A DNA stretch of 64,000 nt from NCBI RefSeq assembly GCF_000337735.1, contig NZ_AOHX01000029.1, forward strand, positions 51,659 through 115,658. Direction: 5' to 3'. The notes beneath the pieces are model-generated. The model was not told the DNA's origin, made no database searches, and saw nothing but the letters and a program-made list of their open reading frames with translations. Positions within the stretch are counted from its first letter, which is position 1. The number at the start of each line of letters is the position of its first letter. A program made the translations under genes and the position numbers. This document shows, piece by piece, positions 35,796-46,078 of the stretch. The stretch comes from Natronorubrum sulfidifaciens JCM 14089 (GTDB lineage Archaea; Halobacteriota; Halobacteria; Halobacteriales; Natrialbaceae).

Positions 35796-38468
35796 TCAGT
35801 AGCTCGTGATATCCCGATCCCCGAGCACTCGCGTGTAGGTATCGTCGCCGGTCACGTCCGCGAGCCGTCCGGCGAGCTCGCGCAGGTCGTCATCGACGCC
35901 CCACTTGTCCACGTAGTTTTGGACAGCTTGTCCCTTCTCGTAGCGGTACCGGAGGAATTGAAGCTTATCGAGATTCGAGAGGTGTTCATCGCCGTTGCCG
36001 TTGGTCCGCTCTTGGATGTACGCCTGGCGCTTCTCATTGTCCCACGTCCCGAGCTCGAAGCCATCGTCGGTATTGTACAAGCACGTCTCCTTGAGGTCCT
36101 CGGGCGTGGCGTTGGTGCCGCGGCAGAGCTTGTTGACGTCGTCGAACGAGGGGTCGGGGCTATCGAGCAGGTCGATGAACACATCTTCGACACCGATGTC
36201 ACTGGCTTCCTGAATGATGCCGTAGATCTCTTGGACGACCTCCTTCGCGGACATGATCTCGCCGTCGCGTTGCACCTTCCCGTGGTGCTTGGAGTACTCG
36301 CGGAAACACGCGCCCATCTCCATTACACCGATGTCGCCGCGGGAGAGGTCGCGGTTCTCTTCGAGTTGCTTGCGGGTGTGTCGAGCCGTGCGGTAGATGT
36401 CGCGGCGGAGTGACTTCCACGAGGCGGGTTCGGTGTCATCAAGCGGGCGGGCGACGACGACGATATCGAAGGAGACTGCTTCGCCAGTGATGAATTTGTT
36501 AATATCCGCGCTGATTGGGTACGTCGCCGTCACCTCAAATCCGACGTTACAGAGAGATTCAAGGAGCTCACCCCACGATTCGGAGTCGCTGTGATGGTAA
36601 GTAAACGTGAGTGTACCGTCGTCCTTGAGTGCGCGTTTGATTATCGTGAATGCCTGTTCAAGTTCGGATTCGAAGTCCTCGGCAGTTTTCTCTAGGTAGG
36701 GATTCGTGACTATGGAATCTACCCGGGGTGTTTTGTCTTGGTCAAATCCGGGGTACTCATCCTCTAGCAGGATTTTCTGCCAGACGTAGAAGTAATCAGA
36801 AACCTCGGAATAAATGATGTTGTCATAGTAAGGAGGGTCGGTGATGACAGCATCAAATTCGTCTTCGTAGTCCAAGCTACGCATATCCCCTTGATGTAGC
36901 GTGACGTTGTTCCCGATAGGGGTATTGAATGGTTCTGATTCCTTTGTTTCTCCATCCACAATATGCCTCTCAGTGGGGTTCCGTGCATATTCGACTGCTG
37001 TCCGAACTTGATCAAACATAGCCGTGAATGTCCCAGAGCCAGAACGTGTTCCCCACACGTTGTTCTCTGCAGGATATAGGGGAGGATTGAACGAATTCGT
37101 TCGAGTTAGATTGTCTATGTGGCCCCGAGAATTGTGATACCCAACCATCATAGTGTTATATCGAAGCGAGTCGGTAGCTGCTATCAGAAGAAGTTCTTTT
37201 AGATTTTGGTCCTCAATATTGTCAATAGCCATAAAGAGTTTTGCGAGCGATAGAAGTTGGCGCGAATTAAACATATCCTGCCACTTTTCTAAACCGTGTT
37301 GGAATACGTCATTTCCGCTCACAGACGACGCAGCGGTAATTGCACCCTCTGGGATTTCTTCATTGGGGATAAACTCATAGAGTTCATTACTTTCTTCCCA
37401 CTCTTTTTTCGCTTTATTGAACAGATCAATATCCGCCTGCTCAGGCTGTTTGTAGCCTTTGTAAATGTCTTTCTTTTCTCCCGCATCTTCACAGTGGGTA
37501 CAGTAGTACTCAACTGCGTATAACCGCAGATCCGGTTTACCTTGTTCTTGAATAGCATCCGTAATACCGTACTTCTGACCACAGTCCGGACAGTTGTACT
37601 TCCCTCCACGCGAAACGTTTCCTTCCTTTGGCACAAACCCGTGTCCACAGTCGTTACAGACACTTTCCGACTGCCAGTCGTCTACCAGCGTCACTGCTCC
37701 ACAGTCCGGACAGAGGACGTTGTACTTATCATCATCTTCGTATCGACCTTTCGCAACGCGGTAGTCCTTAAAAAGAGGGACCGTGTGTCCACAAGAGACG
37801 CAGTCCAACTCTTTCACCCAGAGATTGTACATCACGTCCGCTTTGTGGTCTCCGTTCGGACAGGGTGTCTTGTAATATTGTGTAATCTCGTCGGCGACAT
37901 CCTCTTTCACCTGCTCGAAGGCTTCCTCAAGTTCTTCGATGTCAGTCTGACCAGCTTCGAGTTGCTTCTTTGTAACGAACCATGCGACAGGGTTCAAGTC
38001 GTTGCCAACGACCTCAGCGCCGAAACGGGATGCCTCAACGAGCGACGTACCGCCACCCATGAATGGATCGAGGATCTTCTTATCCTCAACGCGAACGTCC
38101 TTCGGATAGAGTTCCCAGAGGCTCTCCGGGTCCGTCATGTCCACGCGTTCGAGGAGTGAGGCGACATCGAGATCGGACTCACCATCGGCGTCGTCGCCGT
38201 AGTCGGCGAGCGTGCCGCCTTCATGACCGGGTTCGTACACCGAGACCTTCTCCGGATCGTCAAGTAGCGTGTACAGAGAGATCGCACGGAAGACACAGCC
38301 GAGACGACGAGCCCACCACTTGTGCATCGTGTAGATGGGACGATAGTACATCTTCGCCCGTCCCTCCTTCTCGGCGATTTCGTTCACGCGCTCGATCGGG
38401 AATCCCCGCTCGATGGGGAGTTCCGTCCGCTCGTGCCGTTCCTGCGAGGACCCAGATTGCTCAGACAT
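35796..38468 (-). CDS. DUF1156 adenine-specific DNA methylase with zinc ribbons (COG1743 type)
   Basis: The 890-residue modification enzyme has the N-terminal DUF1156 region (IERVNEIAEKEGRAK, PIYTMHKWWARRLG). SAM motif I is DPFMGGGT (134-141) and catalytic DPPY is in VITDPPYYDNIIY (about 542-550). Between them lie four or more CxxC pairs (CVSCGH, CPDCGA, CNDCGH, CPDCGQ, CTHCED). It is expected to methylate adenine N6 in a short DNA motif. It heads the operon followed by SNF2 helicase (40-base gap) and HhH protein, and is divergent from the GmrSD gene. Confidence 0.85.
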   Translation of the reverse strand: MSEQSGSSQERHERTELPIERGFPIERVNEIAEKEGRAKMYYRPIYTMHKWWARRLGCVFRAISLYTLLDDPEKVSVYEPGHEGGTLADYGDDADGESDLDVASLLERVDMTDPESLWELYPKDVRVEDKKILDPFMGGGTSLVEASRFGAEVVGNDLNPVAWFVTKKQLEAGQTDIEELEEAFEQVKEDVADEITQYYKTPCPNGDHKADVMYNLWVKELDCVSCGHTVPLFKDYRVAKGRYEDDDKYNVLCPDCGAVTLVDDWQSESVCNDCGHGFVPKEGNVSRGGKYNCPDCGQKYGITDAIQEQGKPDLRLYAVEYYCTHCEDAGEKKDIYKGYKQPEQADIDLFNKAKKEWEESNELYEFIPNEEIPEGAITAASSVSGNDVFQHGLEKWQDMFNSRQLLSLAKLFMAIDNIEDQNLKELLLIAATDSLRYNTMMVGYHNSRGHIDNLTRTNSFNPPLYPAENNVWGTRSGSGTFTAMFDQVRTAVEYARNPTERHIVDGETKESEPFNTPIGNNVTLHQGDMRSLDYEDEFDAVITDPPYYDNIIYSEVSDYFYVWQKILLEDEYPGFDQDKTPRVDSIVTNPYLEKTAEDFESELEQAFTIIKRALKDDGTLTFTYHHSDSESWGELLESLCNVGFEVTATYPISADINKFITGEAVSFDIVVVARPLDDTEPASWKSLRRDIYRTARHTRKQLEENRDLSRGDIGVMEMGACFREYSKHHGKVQRDGEIMSAKEVVQEIYGIIQEASDIGVEDVFIDLLDSPDPSFDDVNKLCRGTNATPEDLKETCLYNTDDGFELGTWDNEKRQAYIQERTNGNGDEHLSNLDKLQFLRYRYEKGQAVQNYVDKWGVDDDLRELAGRLADVTGDDTYTRVLGDRDITSY

Positions 38469-38604
38469 GATTCAGTATATGATAGGGATTACTCAGGACC
38501 CACATAAGTGTGCATTCTTGATCGCCGGATCGCTGCATACCCACGCTGCCGACATATCCATCACCTGTGTGCTTATGGCGGTCGCTCCTCCACGATGACA
38601 TAAT

Positions 38605-40329
38605 ATGCAGATAGCTGAGCAAATTCGCCCGAAGGAGATGGGCGATCTATACGGTCAGAACGAGCGACTGAAGATCCCCTCCTACCAGAGACGGTACTCG
38701 TGGGAAGAAGAGCAGTTCGAGGATCTTTGGCGTGACCTCAACGAGATTCCTCCCGGTGGAAGTCACTTCTTCGGAACCATCGTCTTCATGTCCGGCACTC
38801 ACGTCGCACAGGGAACGAACGAGATCGATATCGTAGACGGACAACAGCGGATCACGACGATCTCGATACTGCTCTGTGCGATTCGGGATCACCTCCAAGA
38901 GAACTACGACGAGGATGCCATCGAGCAACGTGTCGAAAGCATCAACGAGGCTCTATGGATCGTCGATCGGGACGGTGAGCGACAGGGTATGCGACTAACT
39001 CTCGGGAACTTGGACCGGGAGAGCTACGAAAGTCTGGTCAACGGGTATATCGACGAGATCGAAAACGGGAAAATCGAGTCCGCTTACGAGTTTTTCCGCG
39101 AACGACTCGACACGGAGTGTGATGACCTGAGCGAGGTGAAAACCCTCCATGATCGGATTCTCGACCGACTGATCTACGTCTCGATTACGGCGAAAGGACA
39201 CTCCGAGGCCTACCAGCTGTTCGAGACCATGAACAACCGCGGCCTATCGCTCTCGCCGATCGACTTGATGAAGAACTATCTCCTAATGACGGCTTCCGAT
39301 AGAGGAGATACGAACGAGGATCGTGTAGAAGATCTCTGGGGGGACATCATAATGAATATCGATAGCCTGTCTGGCGTCCACGACTCGGGAGAGACGTTTT
39401 TCCGGCAGTATTTCATGTCCTCACATATCCTCGGAATCAACCAGAAAATCACGAAGAGCAAACTATACGACCCAACGTTTACCGAGACGATCGATGAAAC
39501 GGACGACATTGAAGAGCTGTTAGAGGACGTTCGTGAGAAGTCCGACCTCTTCCGGAAGCTCATTCAGCAGGACATCGACCAGTTCAGCGATAGTGAAAAC
39601 TCCGAGATCAACCGGCTACTTCGAGACGCGGAGATCGTCTCTATCACCCCGTTCACACTCTTCCTCAGAGCGTTCTCAGAAACCAACGATGTTGACCTGC
39701 TCAAAGGGATCATCCGTCGGTCGAACGCGCTGCTCATCCGCCGCCAGATCTGTGACCGCAACACCGGTCCCCACGACACGATCTTCAATCACCTGGCACA
39801 GAACGCGTTCGAATCGGATGACCCACTGCAGTATATGGAGGAGTACTTGGAGTCAGAGGGGAGGCTCCCCAGTGATGAACAGTTCAAACGGCATTTCGCA
39901 CAGGAAGACTTCTCGCGGAGTGACCGGACGAAATACATACTCAGCAAGATCGAAGAGGAACACTTCGGTCATGGCGGCAAGGAAGTCGTCGAAAGTCGCT
40001 ACCAGGTTCATATCGAACATATTCTACCTGAGCGACCCGGGAAGAACCTCTCCAAACTTTGGTTAGAGCCATTCGGTATCAGCGAGGACGAACACGACGA
40101 CTTCAAGAAACGGATCGGGAATCTCACGCTGTTGGAAGAGGATCCGAATATCCGCGCCTCTAATCGATCCTTAGAACGAAAACAGGAGTACTACACGGAA
40201 GAGAAAACCGATTTCAAGATGACTCACGAGCTTCAGGACCGAAGCAAGTGGGATATCTCTGAGATTGAGGAACGGAGCAAAAGGTTGGCAAATATCGCAG
40301 CGGGGGAGGTTTGGACACTAACCGGTTGA
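38605..40329 (+). CDS. GmrSD-type DUF262/DUF1524 protein
   Basis: The 574-residue protein joins two restriction modules. The N-terminal DUF262 NTPase has IPSYQRRYSW (about 24-33) and the hallmark DGQQR (78-82). The C-terminal DUF1524 His-Me finger nuclease has HIEHILP (469-475) followed by RIGNLTLLE. Family members (GmrSD, SspE) cut modified DNA in an NTP-dependent way. It is transcribed alone and divergent from the methylase, with 136 bp between them. Confidence 0.85.
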   Translation: MQIAEQIRPKEMGDLYGQNERLKIPSYQRRYSWEEEQFEDLWRDLNEIPPGGSHFFGTIVFMSGTHVAQGTNEIDIVDGQQRITTISILLCAIRDHLQENYDEDAIEQRVESINEALWIVDRDGERQGMRLTLGNLDRESYESLVNGYIDEIENGKIESAYEFFRERLDTECDDLSEVKTLHDRILDRLIYVSITAKGHSEAYQLFETMNNRGLSLSPIDLMKNYLLMTASDRGDTNEDRVEDLWGDIIMNIDSLSGVHDSGETFFRQYFMSSHILGINQKITKSKLYDPTFTETIDETDDIEELLEDVREKSDLFRKLIQQDIDQFSDSENSEINRLLRDAEIVSITPFTLFLRAFSETNDVDLLKGIIRRSNALLIRRQICDRNTGPHDTIFNHLAQNAFESDDPLQYMEEYLESEGRLPSDEQFKRHFAQEDFSRSDRTKYILSKIEEEHFGHGGKEVVESRYQVHIEHILPERPGKNLSKLWLEPFGISEDEHDDFKKRIGNLTLLEEDPNIRASNRSLERKQEYYTEEKTDFKMTHELQDRSKWDISEIEERSKRLANIAAGEVWTLTG

Positions 40330-40428
40330 TCATCCGAGTAATATAAGCACACAAAACTGGGATGCAGGCTCTGTTGAGGTCAACCACAGGAGACAAATTC
40401 TGACTCAATGCGGCCAATATGGGATATT

Positions 40429-40466
40429 GGTTGAACCCATCATTATTTACGTATATGGGTTAAACC
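40429..40466 (+). promoter_or_regulatory. Twin GGTTNAACC operator around a promoter
   Basis: GGTTGAACCCAT (40429-40440) and ATGGGTTAAACC (40455-40466) form an inverted repeat with one mismatch. Each arm also contains its own small palindrome, GGTT-x-AACC. AT-rich TATTTACGTA between the arms is a TATA-box candidate for the gene at 40487. Its layout suggests binding by a dimeric HTH repressor, perhaps the product of that gene. Confidence 0.6.
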
Positions 40467-40486
40467 AATAATTGGAGTAAGCTACA

Positions 40487-40909
40487 ATGAGCCAGAAAGA
40501 ACACACCAAGAAGAACGGAAATTGTCCGAATTGCGGCGAATCAGGCCATCAGAACTGGGAAAAGAACGAGGTGCTCCCACAAATCGAATGGACGTACATC
40601 TGCCAAAATTGCGGTAATGAAGCATACCTCTACGATAACAGCGAGCCGCCACAGCTTGGTCAGTCGTTTGTATGGGTACCTGTTTCGCACCACATGCGGA
40701 CCGTCCTCCAATTTCAGGACATTACTAGTACACAACCAGACCAAATACTATCCGACTATTACAGACAGGGATTAGAACGATCAGAAGCTATTGACTACTA
40801 TATCGTGGAGGACGAGGGAACAACACAGACCGAGTGGGCGGAACGCACTAACCGTAACCAGTCAACGGTCAGTGAGAATGTTTCCAAAGCCCGTGGAAAA
40901 TTAAAATAA
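40487..40909 (+). CDS. Zinc-ribbon plus HTH regulator
   Basis: The 140-residue protein has an N-terminal four-cysteine zinc ribbon (NCPNCGESG ... ICQNCGNEA) and a C-terminal HTH of sigma-region-4/TrfB style (TTQTEWAERTNRNQSTVSE, then NVSKARGKL). Lower GC than the neighbouring genes. It lies between the GmrSD gene and the DUF499 gene, with an inverted repeat at its promoter, so it is a good candidate regulator of the cluster and of itself. Confidence 0.6.
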   Translation: MSQKEHTKKNGNCPNCGESGHQNWEKNEVLPQIEWTYICQNCGNEAYLYDNSEPPQLGQSFVWVPVSHHMRTVLQFQDITSTQPDQILSDYYRQGLERSEAIDYYIVEDEGTTQTEWAERTNRNQSTVSENVSKARGKLK

Positions 40910-40995
40910 TAAGATTTGTTTTTGACCCTTCGTCTGAAGGTATGGAGAGATTTGTGTGGTGTATGAAGCATGGGATCACACCAGTTCCCCTTCCC

Positions 40996-43900
40996 TTACT
41001 TTTGGAAGCTAATCTCGACTTTCAGACTCGACGCCTCGTCGGGCATACGCTCGAACAAGTCCTGTACCTTTGTGTAGTCCTGCTCGGATCGGAGTGTCAG
41101 GCTCACTTGTGATCGCTCGATGTCTGCCGTTCCCTGAAGCGCGCCGGGTACGCCCTCTCGGTCCGGTAGCATGAACGTGACGTCGCCGTACTCTACGGTC
41201 CCGGTCTGATGATCTCGCCGCCACTTCTTGCGCATGGCGGCGACGTCGTCGCCGTTGTACTCGAACCGCCACGTCTCTGAACCGACATCGGGGATCCGGA
41301 ACGGATACCCCGGCACCCAATCGGATGCCTTCTCGGAGCCTGTCGGCCCGACGACGTACACCGGATCCTCCTCACGGCCGAGGTTCTGCAGTAGGAACGT
41401 CTGTACCATGTTCTCCGTAACGGTGCTGTCGAAACGATCGGCGACCTTGCTCACGGTGAACTGGTCACCGGTATCAAGGTCGTCTAGATAGTCTATAATC
41501 TGTTTGCCGATCCGGTCGGAGACTGTCGGAACGATCTTCACCGTCATCGGGTTCCGGTCGCCGAGAGCGTCCAAATACCGCCCGCCAGCTTCGAGCACGT
41601 ACTCGTCAATGAGGAATTCGTTCACTGCCTCGCGGGCAGCCGTCTCGGTTTCGTCCGGCGGAAGGAATACCGATTCGTCAGCACGAATCTCGCCGATTAT
41701 CGTTTCGAGATTTGCGTACCCCTCTGCCTCGATCGCCTCTTCAATACACTCGGCGAGATACGACCCGCCGACAGTTGTCGCACTCCCGACGTCTCGGAGT
41801 GTCGCGTCCGACTGCGGCTTATCGAGAATCTCGTTGCCCCGAACGACCACGTACTGATCCTCGCGGTTCAGCCGCCCGATAGCCCGCATCACGACATCGT
41901 GGCTGTCACCGTCGAGCCAGATCTCGCCATCCTCGACCAGTTCCAACTCGAAATCGCCGATATCGAGCACTGTCGTCCCGCTTCCGAACCGCTGGCGGAG
42001 TTCCTGTTCGACGTCGTCAACACCCCACACGTCCACGTCCTCCTTTCGGACCAGGACGGTGTCAAGCGAACTTCCGGAGAGGTCGTCACGGAAGCCGCCG
42101 GAGTCACGAGCTAACACTGGCTTCCCTTCGAGAGCTTCCACGGTTGCGTTCAACACGTCGTTCGCACTTCCGGGAATCGGGAGTTCCGGATCACGGAGGA
42201 ACTGCTCGTACACGTCCTCGATCGAGATCTCACCGCGACGCTCCATCAGGTCCGACACGATGGGCCACACGTGAGACTGCAGGTCGAAGGGATCAGCCGC
42301 TGCGGAGTCCGCTATGTTCGATGCATCGAGCTCCGGTCCATCGGAAACATAGACATCGAGGTCCATCGGTGCCACGAGATCAAACTCTTGGAGCAGGTTG
42401 TCTCCGTCTAAAACCTCCCCATAGAGCAGCTGCAGCTCTTCACGAAGCTCGCTTACCTCCTGATCTTTCATCGACTGAATTGACTCGCGGATCTCGTCAT
42501 CGAGGGACTCGTCGGCAAGGACTTGACGGGCACCTTCGATGTACCGTGCTTTATCGATGTAACGTGTCCCCGATTCAATTGCCTTGTCACCGGAGGGCTG
42601 TACAAACACGAGCGTGTTTCGCCACTCACGTCCACGGCTGTCGTTCGTGATGACGCGCTCAACCTCCTCCTGTGTCCACTGATCGTCCTTCACGACGACC
42701 TTGATGTCGCGGTCGTCCGGGACATCCCGGATATCGTCAGTTCGGAAGCCAACGGGAGACGCGTTCGACCCGAAGATGTCGGTGATAAAGTCGGCGGTTT
42801 CGGCCTTCGCCGATCGCTCGGAGACATCTACTGCGGCGTTCCGAATAAGTGCGTTCGGGTTCTGGCGATCCCGGATGGCATATTTCCCGTTCAGCTTGTG
42901 AAGGTGCCAGGCGACGCCGTGGAGTCGTTCGAGGTTGAGCACGACGTCGGAGACAAGGTCGCCTGTCTGGTACGCCCCCATCACGATTTCCGAGACCTCT
43001 GCGCCCTCACCCTCGCTCGGCTTCAGCGAGTAGAGGAGGATGGTGTTGAGAATGCGGCGACCGTGGGGGACATCGTCCTCATCCACCCGATTTTTGATGT
43101 CGCCGGTAGCAGCGTTCAGTCGTTCGTAGTTGATCTTGGAGAGCTCACCCTCGAACTCGATCCCATCGATATCCCCATGTGTGATCAGGTTTGTCTGATC
43201 CTGCATTTCGAGGAGGACCTTCGAGAAGAGGTAGATCATCCCACGCGTGTTCTGGTTCCCCTCGTCAGCGTAGTATCGCGTCTCAAGCGCGTCAAGGAGG
43301 ACAGGATGAAACGGGTAGAGATCGTGCATCTCCGAGAGGAGGTCGTCAGGGATGGTGACGTGGTCCGACTGGTCGTAGGCGTCGAAGTACCCGTTCACAA
43401 TCTCACGGGCAGCTGATTCGTCAGTGTCCTCAATCAGACGGTGGTGGAGAACTTCGCGTTTGTCCACCTGGTTGTTCATGTTGACCTCGACCGCCTGTTC
43501 CCGGTTCAAAATATCGTGGACCTCGGAGCCCTCACGGAGAACAGAGACGATGGTGTAGAGCTCTAAATCGGACAGTGCTGTCGATTCGAGCAGAGATTGG
43601 AGGAAGGCCTTGTTCGCGCTCTTGCGATCCCCTTGGAGCGTATCGAACCAGTCCTCAAGCTCGTCGACGAAGAACGCGACGGTGTCATCGCCGACGGCGT
43701 CCTGAATCGTCTGCATGTCCGGATAGCCGCCGGACTCGTACGTCCCGGGGTCGTAGTCGAGTGCCTCGAAGAACGGCTCCCAGAGGTACTCGTACTGTTC
43801 GTTCTGCATAGCGACCGTGATTGGGACTGCAGACTCCGGAAGCGATGATTCGAGCTCCTCGATTTCCTCGGTTGCCCACGAACCCGCAGCAACGGGATCA

Positions 43901-44202
43901 TCGAAACAGTGGTACAGCGCCACCATCTGGTGGGATTTCCCACTCCCATAGGGGCCGTAGAGGATGTGTGTTCCACGAGGATCATCACCGGTCAGCGAGT
44001 CACGGAGGATCGACAGGGCCTCTCGAAGCCCCTGAGTCATCAACGTGCGATCGAAGAAGAGTTCGGCGTCAGACTCGAACTCGTTCTCGTCATCCACGTT
44101 ATAGAGTTTTACCTGCCCGTCTATCTGTCCGTCCTCCCGAAGCTCACGGCTGAGGGTGACCGTGTCTTCGAGAGTCTTTGACAGGGTGTCTACTTCCGAC
44201 AT
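40996..44202 (-). CDS. DUF499 ATPase (BrxC/PglY-like)
   Basis: The 1068-residue AAA-type ATPase has Walker A GPYGSGKSH (83-91), Walker B AFFVDELEDW (176-185), and DUF499 blocks LYPFHPVLLDALETRY and GMIYLFSKVLLEM. The same family supplies BrxC/PglY in BREX and partners DUF1156 methylases in other defence loci. The C-terminal half is a divergent helical region without a nuclease motif that I can see. ATG 44202 (MSEVDTLSKTL) is chosen since the preceding frame is not family-like and a palindrome lies 53 bases upstream. It is divergent from the SNF2 gene at 44327. Confidence 0.82.
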   Translation of the reverse strand: MSEVDTLSKTLEDTVTLSRELREDGQIDGQVKLYNVDDENEFESDAELFFDRTLMTQGLREALSILRDSLTGDDPRGTHILYGPYGSGKSHQMVALYHCFDDPVAAGSWATEEIEELESSLPESAVPITVAMQNEQYEYLWEPFFEALDYDPGTYESGGYPDMQTIQDAVGDDTVAFFVDELEDWFDTLQGDRKSANKAFLQSLLESTALSDLELYTIVSVLREGSEVHDILNREQAVEVNMNNQVDKREVLHHRLIEDTDESAAREIVNGYFDAYDQSDHVTIPDDLLSEMHDLYPFHPVLLDALETRYYADEGNQNTRGMIYLFSKVLLEMQDQTNLITHGDIDGIEFEGELSKINYERLNAATGDIKNRVDEDDVPHGRRILNTILLYSLKPSEGEGAEVSEIVMGAYQTGDLVSDVVLNLERLHGVAWHLHKLNGKYAIRDRQNPNALIRNAAVDVSERSAKAETADFITDIFGSNASPVGFRTDDIRDVPDDRDIKVVVKDDQWTQEEVERVITNDSRGREWRNTLVFVQPSGDKAIESGTRYIDKARYIEGARQVLADESLDDEIRESIQSMKDQEVSELREELQLLYGEVLDGDNLLQEFDLVAPMDLDVYVSDGPELDASNIADSAAADPFDLQSHVWPIVSDLMERRGEISIEDVYEQFLRDPELPIPGSANDVLNATVEALEGKPVLARDSGGFRDDLSGSSLDTVLVRKEDVDVWGVDDVEQELRQRFGSGTTVLDIGDFELELVEDGEIWLDGDSHDVVMRAIGRLNREDQYVVVRGNEILDKPQSDATLRDVGSATTVGGSYLAECIEEAIEAEGYANLETIIGEIRADESVFLPPDETETAAREAVNEFLIDEYVLEAGGRYLDALGDRNPMTVKIVPTVSDRIGKQIIDYLDDLDTGDQFTVSKVADRFDSTVTENMVQTFLLQNLGREEDPVYVVGPTGSEKASDWVPGYPFRIPDVGSETWRFEYNGDDVAAMRKKWRRDHQTGTVEYGDVTFMLPDREGVPGALQGTADIERSQVSLTLRSEQDYTKVQDLFERMPDEASSLKVEISFQK

Positions 44203-44254
44203 TTGTTGATACGTATACTGCCTGTCACTGACCAAATAAACACTATGGTGCTCG

Positions 44255-44271
44255 GATGAGCATTGCTCATC
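44255..44271. promoter_or_regulatory. Perfect 17-bp palindrome in a divergent promoter
   Basis: GATGAGCA, one T, TGCTCATC, midway between the DUF499 ATPase (start 44202, minus) and the SNF2 helicase (start 44327, plus). A single bound dimer could control both directions. Confidence 0.65.
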
Positions 44272-44326
44272 ACAATGAAACAATCGCTACACAACATATT
44301 TGACGGTCAACTAACTCTCCAACTAC

Positions 44327-46078
44327 ATGAGCGACTTTGATCTCGTAGACATCGAGGTCACCCACGAGCCACCGGATAACGTTCTATCTGTAGATCCCGA
44401 TGAGACGAGCGAGGAGCATCTCCACACCGTTCAAGCCGTTCGGCTGAAAGCCGGCCAGCCTGACTCTGAACTCCGTTCTTTGAAGCAACTTGATGAGAAT
44501 TCGGTCAAGATGCTCGAACATCAGGTCGATGCAGCGTATCGGGCTCTGTTCGAGATGGACGGGAAGGCGTTACTCTCCGACGAGGTCGGTTTGGGGAAGA
44601 CGATCGAGGTCGGGATGATACTCAAAGAGATGCACTTCCGCGAGACCAACGATTCGGTCCTCATCTTGACGCCTGCCCAACTGGCCAAACAGTGGCAAGC
44701 GGAGCTCCGAGAGAAGTTCGGCTTAGAGTTTGTCTGCAACTACGACGACGAATTCCGCGGGTTTGACAGCCATGACTACATCATCGCCAGCATCGACACG
44801 GCCAAAAGCGATAGATACCGACAGGCGGTGCTCAGACGCGACTGGGACGTTCTTGTTCTCGATGAAGCCCATTACGTGAAGAACGAGGAGACGGATCGGT
44901 ACGAGCTGATCGACCACCTCTCGTACAACTATGCGTTCTTCCTTACGGCGACGCCGATACAGAACGAACTCACCGATCTCTACAATATTGTCTCGCTGCT
45001 TCGCCCGGGGCTGTTCGGAACACGTGACGTGTTTCACCAGTACTTCGTCAATAGCGACCAGGAAACCCTCGTCAACCGTAACGAGCTTCAGGACCGGCTG
45101 AACAAGGTCATGATCCGTAATCGGCGTGAAGACACGGATGTAGACTTCACCGATCGGCGGGTCGACACACGAAAGTTCGAGCCATCACCGGCAGAACGTG
45201 AGCTCTACCAGGCCGTATCCGATTATGTTAAGGGAGCCTACAGTCAGGATCAAGGGCAGAAACTGGTGTTGATGCTCCTTCAAAAGGAGGTAGTCAGTAG
45301 TCCTGAAGCGCTTGAGACGACGATCCGGAAGAGGCTCGATGACCAGTCCGAACTCACGCAGACGGAAGAGTTGGAGTCGATTTTGGACCTAATCAATAAC
45401 ATTGACACGGTTACCAAACAAGAGCGGCTGCTCGATATCGTTGAAGAGGCGCGTGAGAACGTCGAGAAAGGGCGTGTGATCGTCTTCACGCAGTTCCGCG
45501 CTACACAACGCCGAGTAGCTGAACGACTGGTGTCAGAAGGGTACACAGTCCACTCATTCCATGGTGGTCACTCTAGCCAAGAGAAAGAGGAGATCATCAA
45601 AAACTTCGAGGAGCAGGGAGGGATTCTCGTTTCGACAGACGCGATGTCCGAGGGACGTAATGCCCAGTTCTGCAATATTCTGGTGAACTGGGACCTTCCG
45701 TGGAACCCAATGCGCGTTGAACAGCGTATCGGTCGAATCCATCGAATCGGTCAGAACCGGCAGGTCTACGTGTTCAATATGGCGTTGACGGATACTGTCG
45801 AAGAGTACGTTCTTGAGCGTCTGTTCCACAAGATCGACATCTTCCAACAGAGCATCGGTGAGCTAAGCGAGATACTCACGAGGTTGGAGGAATCCGGAAA
45901 GAGCTTCGAGGACGAGATCTTTGAGCGGTTGGTCAACGCCGATTCCGAGGTTGATCTAGAGAACGACTTCGACGCGATGGCTGTCGATCTACAAGAGCAA
46001 CGTGACCTCGCTGAGAAATTGGAGGAGTTCAATAGCGGTGTCTTCGAGGGATTCGATCTGGGGGCCAGCGATGACTGA
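44327..46078 (+). CDS. SNF2/RapA-like helicase
   Basis: The 583-residue compact SF2 motor has SDEVGLGKTIEVG (84-96), LVLDEAHYVKN (DEAH), FLTATPIQNELTDLYNI, then VIVFTQFRATQRRVAERL, STDAMSEGRNAQ and EQRIGRIHRIGQ. It is close to the RapA/DrmD style of translocases. The last 60 residues are a charged coiled coil. Its stop overlaps the next start by 8 bases (ATGACTGA), so the two proteins are co-produced and probably form one complex. Confidence 0.88.
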   Translation: MSDFDLVDIEVTHEPPDNVLSVDPDETSEEHLHTVQAVRLKAGQPDSELRSLKQLDENSVKMLEHQVDAAYRALFEMDGKALLSDEVGLGKTIEVGMILKEMHFRETNDSVLILTPAQLAKQWQAELREKFGLEFVCNYDDEFRGFDSHDYIIASIDTAKSDRYRQAVLRRDWDVLVLDEAHYVKNEETDRYELIDHLSYNYAFFLTATPIQNELTDLYNIVSLLRPGLFGTRDVFHQYFVNSDQETLVNRNELQDRLNKVMIRNRREDTDVDFTDRRVDTRKFEPSPAERELYQAVSDYVKGAYSQDQGQKLVLMLLQKEVVSSPEALETTIRKRLDDQSELTQTEELESILDLINNIDTVTKQERLLDIVEEARENVEKGRVIVFTQFRATQRRVAERLVSEGYTVHSFHGGHSSQEKEEIIKNFEEQGGILVSTDAMSEGRNAQFCNILVNWDLPWNPMRVEQRIGRIHRIGQNRQVYVFNMALTDTVEEYVLERLFHKIDIFQQSIGELSEILTRLEESGKSFEDEIFERLVNADSEVDLENDFDAMAVDLQEQRDLAEKLEEFNSGVFEGFDLGASDD

